From assembly GCA_951799445.1 (NCBI GenBank), contig OX637297.1:4960001-5024000 (forward strand): a stretch of 64,000 nt of DNA, in the 5' to 3' direction. A program made the position numbers and the translations under genes. This document shows, one piece after another, positions 54,850 through 64,000 of the stretch. The stretch comes from Pseudisothecium myosuroides (taxonomy: Eukaryota; Streptophyta; Bryopsida; Hypnales; Lembophyllaceae). How positions within the stretch are numbered: position 1 is the first letter of the stretch; each line of letters opens with the position of its first letter. The notes under the pieces are model-generated. The model did not search any database. It was not told where the DNA came from and saw nothing but the letters and a program-made list of their open reading frames with translations.

Positions 54850-56303
54850 GAGGTTACGGTGGCCAACACTATCTTTGGAGCTTTAGAAGAAAAGGTAGTC
54901 CATTGGGAGAAAGTCCTAGCAGGTATAGTGAAGAAACTGGTGTCGCACGTAGGGAAGGGGAAGCCAAGTCTTCTCAGTCCGTATCTGTTTCACCTATACC
55001 ACCATCAGGAGGTGCTGACTGGTGAAGAGGTGGTGACTTACAACACCGGATTAGAAATAGTTAAGTATGGTCTCACGCACAAAATTCCACCGGATACTCC
55101 AATCGAGGGAGAGGAGGAGGGAGAAGAAGAAGACGAAGACGATGAAGAAGAACTGCAGCAGCAGGACCTGGTCGACAAACGGGAGAAGATAAGGAAGTCG
55201 ACTGATCCAAACTCGAGGGTGGAACAGTCGACCCCGGAAAAAGGAGAGCCGAGTCAGCCCCCGGGATCGGAACTGCAGTCAGATTTCTTCGACGTCGGAA
55301 CACAGTGGATGGAGGAGGCTAAGCACATGCATTTCGGGATGTCAAATATGATCCTAGGGATTGCTGCTGAGCTGAAGGTGGAGCCGGAAGATATTATAAA
55401 GGAGATCTGGCGACTACCGAACCCGGATCTGCTTCGTGAGAAGGACGAGCGGATCAAGAGCGTGGAGAAAGAAAGGGATGACCTGTTAGGTCGGGTGAAT
55501 TGGGTGGAGACGAATGCCGCAGCTGCACGGCAGAAGGAGTCGGAAGCTCTCCAACTCGTCCACAATTTGACCGCGTTGGTCAAGCAACCAGCGGAAGCTG
55601 TGATCAAATCCCGACTCTTCAGCAATCAGCTGAGTAGCACTGGCCGCTTATCCGGGTCCAAGGTGGTAACTATCTTGGTGGACTTCCAGGCCTGGATGGA
55701 AGGAATTTTGAAGGACATGGCGCAACTGTTGGGGCACCTCGACCTAAACAAGCCCTTGGACTTCACCTACTTTCCGGAGCTGCCCAACGTCGACTTGTTA
55801 AAGACGCCCCAGAAGCCGGGGCCGGAGATCATTCTACGGCCATCCCCAAAACCGACTTCTAGTCAGACACGGATCCAGATGAAGCTACTAAGTTGGGCCA
55901 TACGAGGAGTATCCAGTCAATTCCGGTAGTAGCAGGGAGTACCGTTCCGACATTCGGAACATCCGTCCGGAGCGATTTAATCCACCGGATGGGGGCCTTG
56001 TCAAACCCGGCTCGGACCAATCCGGTCGACTTCCCTCATATGCAGAAGGTATCGCCCAAGAAGAATACAACACCGATTCAGCTGGACGATTCACCAGAGA
56101 GAGAGACTAGAGTGGAGATGATCCAGGAGTCCGAGAAGGGGGAATTCACTTCCGGGGATGAGACAGCTTCGGATGACGACCCACCGCCGATCAAACGGAA
56201 GATACCAACCCGGGCTGCAACAAAGACCACTCCACCGAAAACAAGCAGGAAACCACCTGCAGGGTCGAGTAGCAGTGCGAAGAAATCAAAGCGAGGAAAG
56301 TAG
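54850..56303 (+). pseudogene. Family C protein, copy C2 (5'-truncated, fused to gene B)
   Basis: It begins at EVTVANTIFGAL; the roughly 150-residue N-terminal region found in C1 and C3 is missing. It continues through SPYLFHLYHHQEVL, a Glu-rich linker, a coiled coil, and GSKVVTILVDFQ. The first frame ends with tandem TAG TAG at 55927-55932. The usual C-terminal part (ALSNPARTNPVDFPHM, then a Lys/Pro/Ser tail) continues in another frame from about 55890 to 56303. A frameshift near 55880-55930 or an unrecognised intron is needed. Confidence 0.65.
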
Positions 56304-57434
56304 TTAGTTAGTATGTTTGCAGCAGTTAGGATTTTGAATCTGGAGCGGATTTTCCGTGCATGGGGCCCGGTTCCGGATTCTTAGGAGTAGTTGAACTTTC
56401 CGGATAATGCGGTTAGTTACTGATTAGTCACCTGGATTTTCAGGTGTGCCCTTTTTGGCTTTTTGTTTGGGTTTTTAAGTGGAAGGCAGCTTGTTGCCTT
56501 CTCATTCTATCCTTGCCCATTTTATGTGCGTTAGTTTATGTTCATATTCCTTTTTCTCTAATCTGAGCCACTAAGTGGACATTCGGATTTCTGGCTATGT
56601 GTGCGTTTTCTTGAGTCGTTTATGGAGTGTCAAAAGTGTGAAAGAGGGCGGGTGAGGGGGAATCCGGGTTGAGAATTAGTTGGACCTGATTTGAGCAAGT
56701 AAGTTTGTAAGGAAACTTTACTAGACTTGTGAGTAAGGACTTGAGCGTGGTACCTTTAAATTGCCGTAACGGTGATCCGGTTCTAAGGAGTGGTGCGGAT
56801 GCGAGTCCGGAATCCAGGGAGGGTTCCGAGCGGAGATAAGCGACCGCCAGCGGAAAATCCCCACTCATCGAAAGGTCTGCCAACCATAGGATCAGTCTGG
56901 TAGATAGATGCACGAATCTCTTTCAGTTCCGGCTGTCTTGATCTGTCGTTGTAGTAGAAGCGGAAGGATGCAATTCTGAGTGACCTGTTTTTCGGGCAAG
57001 CTACCCGGGGAATTGTGAGGATTATTACTTTCTCTATTCTACAATAAAAACTCGGTTAGGATTGTTTTGTGTGAAGTTTTGTGCAAAGAAATAGATTTCT
57101 ATGAGTGGTGCGTTCCTACCCCTCTAAAGATCAAATGTGGACACCCTGAGGGTAAAACAGGAGAATAGAAAACCAGTCGCAATTAAGAAGTGAGACCCGG
57201 AATCCGGATCAAATCAGAAACCGGAAAGGGATAGATCCGGATTGGAATCCGGAAGACCATTGTGTCAGAAATAGAAAAAGAAAGAGGTGTTGCTTGGGGT
57301 TTTGTTGTTTGGATTACGACCCGGATATTCCTTAGCTTGCTGAAACATACTAGAATCTCCTGGGACGATATTTCGTGTTATCTTATCATCTTTTTGGTGT
57401 TAAGGATACTTACGCCTAGATTGCGCGTACGACA
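56304..57434 (+). mobile_element. Family C copy C2, 3' region (empty site for the hAT element)
   Basis: It aligns with the complement of 31142-32033 and then, without interruption, with the complement of 3600-3813. The place corresponding to the hAT insertion is near 57235-57250 (CCGGATTGGAATCCGG). Similarity between C1 and C2 ends at about GCGCGTACGACAA. It is rich in CCGG. Confidence 0.75.
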
Positions 57435-57483
57435 ATCCCAACTCTCTAAAGTAATGAAGGGAGTTAACTCTACACAAAACCGG

Positions 57484-57743
57484 TAGGCCACCAAACCTAG
57501 TGCACTAGCATTAATGCACTGCGCCCTTGCCAAATCCGCACGCCACACCTCCCAAAACTCTGGCTCATGATCTTGAAGTCCTCGTGGCATTGGCACTCGC
57601 TCTTGGATGATGGTCAGTAATTCTGCGATGAAATCGGCCTCATGCAACCATTGCTCTACCTCTGATAGCTGGGAAAACACTGTTGGAGGCCTATACCAAG
57701 TCCTGTTGTATTGGCGTGCCGCTTGGGCCCTCGTGGTCACCAT
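57484..57743 (-). pseudogene. gag-like fragment
   Basis: Minus-strand frame from ATG at 57743: MVTTRAQAARQYNRTW, WLHEADFIAELLTIIQERVP, PEFWEVWRADLARAQCINA. The TTRAQ start followed by a helical charged region resembles retroelement gag N termini, but the match is weak. The frame runs into the family C tail below about 57484, so it is truncated there. Confidence 0.35.
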
Positions 57744-58154
57744 AAGCAACTTATGCTTTGGCCACCTATAACTACTCAAGTTTTGGATTTAAAAATTTAG
57801 GGTTTAGGGTCAAAACCAAAATCTCCCCTAAGATCACCCCCAAATCCACTCAAAACACTCCTCAAACCACCTATGAATGCTTCTAATCCATAGCACCCAT
57901 TTTCCAAAGCCAAATTTGGATTTTTGGGCTCCTAAATAGGATTTCTAACCCTAATTAAGGTGCTGAAATTTTAGGGTTTGAAGTCAAATTCCCCCTATTT
58001 GACAAATTCTACACCCCAAATGGCCTCTAATCCACCTTACCTTTCTCTAATGCAAACTTCAAGATGTCTAAATTTTTCAAATTTGACTCTTTTTTTTTTT
58101 TTTTTAAATCCAAAAATGGACCCTAAACCCCCTCGGGAGCAGGCTGCAGCCCCT

Positions 58155-58242
58155 CGGTGACCGACTGAACCGGTCACCAAGCCCCTAATGACCGGTGACC
58201 ACCGGTCACCAGGTCCTAACTACCGGTCAGTCCGGTCACTAG
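58155..58242. repeat. ACCGGT palindrome cluster
   Basis: Overlapping palindromes of the GACCGGT / ACCGGTCA type occur five or six times in under 90 bp (for example TGACCGGTGACCACCGGTCA at 58189). Confidence 0.75.
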
Positions 58243-59630
58243 CCCCGTAACACACAAACAGATCCACGATAAGTTTTCTATCAATCTTGCCGTCCAAATC
58301 ATTGGTCTTTACCTTCAGGTGAGAATTCGCATGGAGCTTGCAAGCACTTTTCCCTCAATGGCTTCATGGCTAATACAAGCTGCTCTCATGCCTGCATCTC
58401 GAAGAGGGCTTCAATTTGTCGGTAAGCCCAAGAGAGCGGAGACTCCACCTCGATCGACAAGCATCCACAATAACTGACACCCACTTGCCACTGCCGAAAG
58501 GCCCACGTTTGTACATTCAATAGGCTTCACCAAGTACAATACTTGAAAATTACTCCACCAATGTAGGTTTGCATAAACTCAGCATTAATATCAATGGCAA
58601 GAGGCCTGCTCTTGATCAAGTAGGCAGCCACCTGATCTTCATCAATGTTTGTGAAATTGGAGACCTTGGCTGCGACCTTGTTTGAGTTGAAGCTGCACTC
58701 AAACCCAAATAGCTTCTGAACCCCTCGCTAGAATGCACCCTCTCGATTCAGTACCAACTGGTAAACCGTGAATTGAAGATCCCGTCGCCAATGATCACAA
58801 GCATACAAAACTCATTCTGCCGAGACTCATGAACTGCAAGAAAGTATCAAAACAACACATTCTAGTCCATTCACAGCATACCGCAACTCACTCCATGCTA
58901 ACCAATTCTGGACTAACAAATTTCAAGAATTCGAGATGCGAGCGCGCAAGCTCATGAGTCGCTGCAAAAAAGGTGCGCCCACAGTTCGGGACAAAGATTG
59001 CTGGATCTGAGCGACGAGTGAAGTGGCCCTCAAAACCCACAAGAACGTAGTTCTCGTGCCACCAAAAGAGACTTTCTTCTCTTCAAAAAAGTTTGACGAA
59101 GCTCTAGGTTTGAGATCTTCTCGGAGAACGTGCTCCCTCCGAATCTCTGTCACTTCTCCAAAGCAATGCAGGATCGACGAGTCATTCCAGATTCCTCGAT
59201 CACAAACTCCCCTCCCAAACTCTTGATCACGTACTCCCTCTCTAAGGGAGGTCCACAGAGACCAATGTTGCCCTCAAAGGAAGCTTTGCTGAACATTGCC
59301 CCGAGGACAGTGGGTATCTCGCCATATAACTCATTCCAGGATACGTCCAGCAGTCACGTCGCCATGGGTGCCCTGATCCACCTAGGCATCTTGCTCATGC
59401 TTCAGAATGGGATGGTCTTGGTCAGCACTGGGATCACCCATGCACTTCTGCACCGCAATAACGAACTCCAGCCCCTACAAAACCAGATCTGCTATTCTCA
59501 ACCTCAATTCTCAGTCTCAGCTACGAGAACAAACCCAGAACAAACCCAATTGGCCTCAAAACTTGAGCAAACAACCTCCCCCCCCCCAACTCCAAGTTTT
59601 TGCTTAGAGAAATTTTAAGAGAGAGAAAGT

Positions 59631-59666
59631 CTTTAGCCTTTAGCCTTTAGCCTTTAACCTTTAGCC
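59631..59666 (+). repeat. CTTTAGC heptamer tandem repeat
   Basis: Five units of CTTTAGC, one with a G-to-A change. The length matches plant telomere heptamers, but the sequence differs from TTTAGGG. Confidence 0.88.
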
Positions 59667-62016
59667 AAGTGAATAGTGTTAGGATTCCCTTCGGTGGCTC
59701 ATTCCTAACCCATCCTTTTCCTATCCTAATCTCCTAGCCAAGAGAATAGTGCACTCAACTTCCAAGTACGGGTTGAGGACCCATTTCTAAGGCTAAAACA
59801 CCCAAAAATCGTGGCTATGGTGCTAAACCTTCAAGGTGTCTTGCAATTCCAGCACACGCAAAACACCTCAAAAACACTCTACAAACTCAATTTTGAACTA
59901 CTTTAGGTGTCAAATTTCACTATGCATACACTCATGAACGCAATGAGATCTTTTTCAAGTAATAAATCGTGAGGAAAAGTTTCTAAAGAAACTGGAAAAA
60001 CCTCACAATCAAACTACAACAGTCAAGCCAATGCCACTCTTGAAGAATGGTTGCATGTTTGGATGAAGTGTACGAGGCTAAACCTCTCACTCCATCACAT
60101 GGAAGACTCAACTTGAAAAAGATGAGTCTCCAAAACCTCCACGTGGAGGTTAAGGGGTTTAAGGTCCCCAACTGAGATGTCGGGACCTTGTTGACGTCTC
60201 GGACGCTCCAAACCTCCCTTACAACCTCCACGACTCCACAACCACCATCCGATGTAGAATCCAAACCCACGCGACTCTCATGACAAGCCTCTTTCTAACC
60301 TTCTCCTTTTTTTAATAGTCTCTTCTAGCTTGACTAAGATTCCTCCTAATCTCCCAACTTCACTTCTTCTATTCTCCTCTAACTTCTATCCTAATTTATC
60401 CTTCTTCTATCCTATTAACTATGGCTAATTAATTCTCATGAAATCGCAACTTTTTCCTTATATTTTGTTCTCCGAAGGGGGGGGGGGGTAGAACCTAGCC
60501 TAATTCAGTTCAAAACTAGGGCCGAGCTGCCGGGGCCAAGTTGCCTGGGGTAAACTTTGGTGAGCTGCAGGGGTTAGCGCCAAGCCAACTGCCGGGCTGG
60601 CTGCCTGAGCGAGTTGCTGGTCGAGTTGATTGGTGACTTGCTAAGCGAGCTGCCGGGCCTTTTTTGCTAAATTTGGTGATGGATTGCGCCTTGACCTCCA
60701 CGGTCTCCCCTTGGGATTTTCACAAAAAAAAAAAGAGAGGTTGGTAAGGATTAACCCTGGGGGGGTCAATAAAACAACAAACTAATTATTTGTGTCACTA
60801 ACTTAGCTCTCTCGTCCTTGAGTGGATATTTGGAAACAAATGACAACTCCACTTGTGTGGATATTTAGAAACTAAGTAGGAGACTTGGGTTCCACTAAGG
60901 AGGGCTATGAGATATTTTGTATAAAAAATACCAAACTCTTCTAACAGTCGAAGCTTTGCCGTCCTAGGATTTGTTACATTCTTCTCTAACTCCCTCCTAA
61001 CACTTAGGATTTTGACATCCCGTGGGACTGTAAAAAAATCGAAACTCTTCTATGGTAACTAAGCCCAAGCTTTGCCATGCTTAGGGACACGAGGGCCAAG
61101 GGTACCAATAAGTCACACTGTTTATCGGTTCATTAGTTAGTACAATACATCTCACGTGGACAAGACCCCAAATGGTCATACATGAGAATAAAAGGCAAGG
61201 GACTCAAGTTAGTACAACCTCACAATTACTTTCGGTCAAGAGTAATCCTAAAGGCCACCCAAAGCGGCAACACCAAGGTACGATGGGGGTGGCTTTGGGG
61301 TTAGTACACACACCTCAAATCACTCACAAGAATCTACAAAGGCTAAGTCCAAACACCATAAAAGCAGAAAGATAATCACAATGCTTGGAGGGACCTGTCG
61401 GAGCCCGGAATGCCAAATTCTATTACTTTGTAATGGAATTAGGTTAAAGATATTTTATTTCCAATTTTTTTCGTTGTTTTATAGGTTTATGTCCATATTT
61501 TAGTAGAGTTTTAGATTAGTAACCATCGGATCTTCTAAAAGAGATAAAATGGTTAAGACGGATCTTAGTTGTTCCTGTCTTGAACCGGAAACCGGAAACC
61601 TAGGTTGGATCCTAACCGGGATTCTAGGAGTTCGGGAACGGTCGAACCGGTTATCGGGAACGGAAACCGGAGCCAACAATCACTAACGGGAAAACTAGAG
61701 AGCCGTTGAACATAAATCATTTTCCGGTGTGGATGGGAACGGATAGTTCCAACGGCGGGGGAACCGGACGGTCAGGAGAGAAGTAGGGGTCAAGTAGAAG
61801 CCTCCACATTCTATCTTTTCATTCTGGTGTTTTCTGGTTAAGAGTGAATGTCTGCAATAGAGTTTGGAGCTCAGAGCTTGGAGGAGTGCAAGTTTGAGAT
61901 TCCGGTTAAGCAGTTGTGAGGCTGATTGTTGTTGTGGGAGAGAGCAAGTAGTGCACAATTGTTTAGGGCAGGAAGAGCTCAGAGTTTGTAGTCGATCCAA
62001 GTTGTTGATTAGAGTC

Positions 62017-63777
62017 ATGGTGAAGGCTGAAGCAAGTGAGGAGTCACCTTCATTCAAGCTCCGGTCAGTGGTACCCGGACTGCCGAAGAATGTCAAGGAG
62101 ATGGCGTTCTTGAAGGAGGATCTGAAGGGACTGGGTTGTGATGGATTCCTGCGGAGGCCATGGAACCTGAAGAACGAGTCTATGGTGGGGGAGCTGCTGA
62201 AGGAGCAATCGAGTGAATGGCACCATACGATCCGGTCGCTGCCAACCGGATGGACTCCGGATACTTGGAGCGAGGTCTACAACTTTCCGAAGGACGGGGA
62301 AGGATTGGTCGGACAACAACATGAGTTTGATGGGGGTAAGTTTTGTAACCCTGTCCACCCCAAGGATGGCTATGCCGTGGCGGATTGTATCAATCTAAGG
62401 CATAGGAGGGTACTAGAGTTCCTAGTTCCGATTTTGAATCCGGAAAGTCCTACCCAAGCCAATCTCACCATAGCCAAGACAATATTTGGTGCGCTGACCG
62501 GAGGGAAGAAAGTTAGTTGGGGACTAGTGTTGAAGGAGGTGGTTGTGAAGATGGTAGCGATTATAGGGAAGTCAAGGCCTTCCGGTTTGTCTCCATTTCT
62601 CTTCCATCTGTATGAGCATAATGACTTGTTGAGAGGAAAGGAGGTAACTGAGTACAAGTCCGCAGTCGTCATGTTGCAACACGACATCAGTCCGGAACCG
62701 GAAGAGCAGAAAGAGATGTCTATAGACGAGTAAGAACCGGAAGTGGAATCGGAGAAGCCCCAGAAGAAAGGCAAGGAAGTAGCGAGCAAGGGGGCTAGTA
62801 AGGATCCGGTTTGGGCAAAGTCTACTGACCCTCTAGGAGTGATTATAAATGAACTAAAGGGCATCAGAGAGAAAATGTTGAGTGATAAAGAGGTGACCCT
62901 GAAGTTAGAAAACCGGATAGCTAGTCTAACCGGTCAGATAAAGGATCTGAAGAAGGAGTTAGAGAAGAAGTCTGAGAGTGAAGGTAGACAGCTCTCGGTT
63001 GAAGCCTTAGAAACTCTCAACCGGATCCGGAAATTTGTGGCAAATTCGGGCGAGGTGCTTAACAAAGCCCAAATTTTTGAGGCTGAGGTTCTCAAGGAGG
63101 GATCTCAGATGGGACCCAAGGTTGTTTCAGTCTTGGTGTCGTATCATGAGAAGATGGAGAGTACCTTTTTTGAATTGAGGGAGGTCATGGACAATGCGGG
63201 CTTCCAGTTGGAACCGGAACCGGTAAAGGCAACCGGAAAGGTGAAGAAGGAGACCTCAAGTAGGGCAACACCGTCCAAGGGTTCAGCTGACCGGAAGTCG
63301 AAGGAAGAACCGGAGGAGAAGACTACACCATCCAGCAAGACCAAGTTGAAGATTGACACGGTAACCGGAAAAGGGCTTTCATCCGCATCCCAGACCCGGA
63401 GCCAGAGCAAGTTTGCAGAACCGGACCAGGGAACGCCACAAAGTACCCTTTCCGGTCGATCGAACAAGCCTTCATTCGGGACACGAAGGAAAGAAACTTC
63501 CAAGCGAGGAAGGGAGGCATCACCCACAATCGAGATCGAATCAGAAGAAGGTGAATCGCCAAAGACCTCGGAGAAGGAGGAGGACCAGTCCGAGTCAAGC
63601 GAGGAGAGTGAGGAAGGTGAAGAGGAATCGGAACCGGAATCAAAACCGGCGCATGGAAAGGGCAAAGGAAAACCGCCAACTCCGCCAAAAGGGAAAGCTT
63701 CCAAGGCAACTGGAAGTAAGCCGCAGTCAGCAAAGAAAGGAGTAGCCAAAACCACACAAACACCAACCAAGAGGTAG
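62017..63777 (+). pseudogene. Family C protein, copy C3 (one in-frame TAA)
   Basis: Most complete copy. The ATG at 62017 gives MVKAEASEESPSF, and the frame runs to TAG at 63775 with one internal TAA at 62731-62733 (586 codons including both stops). Order: N-terminal region (FLRRPWNLKNESMVGELL, TIRSLPTGWTPDTWSEVYNF), conserved core (LEFLVPILNPES, IAKTIFGAL, LSPFLFHLYEH), acidic linker with the TAA, coiled coil (LKLENRIASLTGQIKDLKKELEKK), GPKVVSVLVSYHE, and a long Lys/Glu/Pro/Ser tail with nuclear-signal-like runs. No known domain is recognised. Because the rest is intact, it could be two ORFs or a single recently damaged gene. Confidence 0.65.
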
Positions 63778-64000
63778 AAGAAGTAGATAGAGTTTAAATT
63801 TAGAAGTTAAGTTAAGGAGTTAAGTGGAACTCCGGTTTTTGTAGTTCGAAAGTAAAAATAGATTTCAGTTGAGTTCAGTTTTGAAAAGTTAAAGATAGGA
63901 GGAGTTCAGTTTTGGAAAGTGAAAGATAGTTGGAGTTCAGTTAAGTAGAGGAAAGTAAAAGAAAGTCACTGTTAGTTACTTTCCGGCTGCATGTACTTGG
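63778..64000. other. Start of C3 3' region
   Basis: Short AG-rich stretch with two similar GGAGTTCAGTTTTG(A)AAAGT segments (about 63851-63925). The window ends before the expected C3 tail. Confidence 0.45.

Larger units (their letters stand above)
57744..61560. other. Repeat-rich region upstream of family C copy C3
   Basis: No supported gene. Contents: ACCGGT palindromes (58155-58242), a heptamer array (59631-59666), a C run (about 59578-59587), a G run (about 60477-60488) and a GAGCTGCCGGGC-type degenerate repeat (60521-60661). From about 60950 to 61300, segments match the C1 5' region in inverted orientation. Much of this is probably the 5' non-coding part of C3. Confidence 0.5.

Noticed and set aside
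57790..57812. Telomere-like TTTAGGG repeats
   Set aside because: Only about two units (TTTAGGGTTTAGGG); the heptamer array at 59631 has a different sequence. Not a telomere.
59130..59618. 162-codon open frame
   Set aside because: No domain or compositional sign of coding, starts without a clear ATG context, and the surroundings are repeat-rich; not supported.

Overview
This is nuclear DNA from a eukaryote, most likely a plant-lineage (streptophyte) genome. It has GT-AG introns, a plant-type hAT transposase, a CACTA-type MITE and moderate to low GC. No ribosomal RNA, confident tRNA, operon or housekeeping gene is visible. Almost everything is mobile or mobile-derived DNA, and the species cannot be named from the sequence.

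Central observation: positions 3822-31133 look like one 27.3-kb hAT-superfamily transposon. It is bounded by a perfect 11-bp terminal inverted repeat (CTGGGTTGTCA / TGACAACCCAG) and a perfect 8-bp target duplication (ATCCAATC at 3814-3821 and 31134-31141), and it encloses a hAT transposase gene (25854-29183). It also carries a kinase-like gene (7180-8664, minus), a Gly/Tyr-rich protein gene (12483-13589, minus), a RING-H2/coiled-coil protein gene (19072-22005, plus) and a small downstream ORF (22065-22430). The four main genes share a promoter design: a GC-rich CCGACCG tract, then a TATA box, then the ATG 229-288 bp further on. AT-rich spacers between the genes are built from repeated modules. 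Cargo and transposase therefore look like a modular giant element.

The giant element sits inside an older 'family C' element (copy C1, minus strand, from about 36350 down to 31142 and continuing at 3813-3600). Two further family C copies are present: C2 (54850-57434) and C3 (about 61400 to beyond the window end). C2 has no insertion and serves as an internal empty-site control. Family C encodes one coiled-coil protein of unknown function and is rich in CCGG.

Two large spliced, homologous genes, A (about 37750-45061) and B (49362-54849), form another unrecognised family. Read in order they give a GQH (ParB/DGQHR-like) segment, a segment with weak beta-class DNA-methyltransferase-like motifs, a low-complexity linker, and one (B) or two (A) FCP1-like domains. 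Several intron positions match. Both are interrupted by in-frame stops, 11 of 12 of them TAG, with no frameshift seen. Each is peppered with its own palindrome: ATCGTG-GGATCC-CACGAT type in A (and in a small spliced gene at 774-2317), AGCTCGA-TCGAGCT type in B. They are mostly in introns and flanks, but four copies in A lie in an exon. The FCP1 end of B is joined in frame, apart from one TGA, to the middle of family C copy C2.

The rest is spacer, tandem repeats, two MITEs (46080-46338 and a CACTA MITE at 47743-48070 with a 3-bp AAT duplication) and a small gag-like fragment (57484-57743, minus). All function statements rest on motif reading by eye; no database search was possible.
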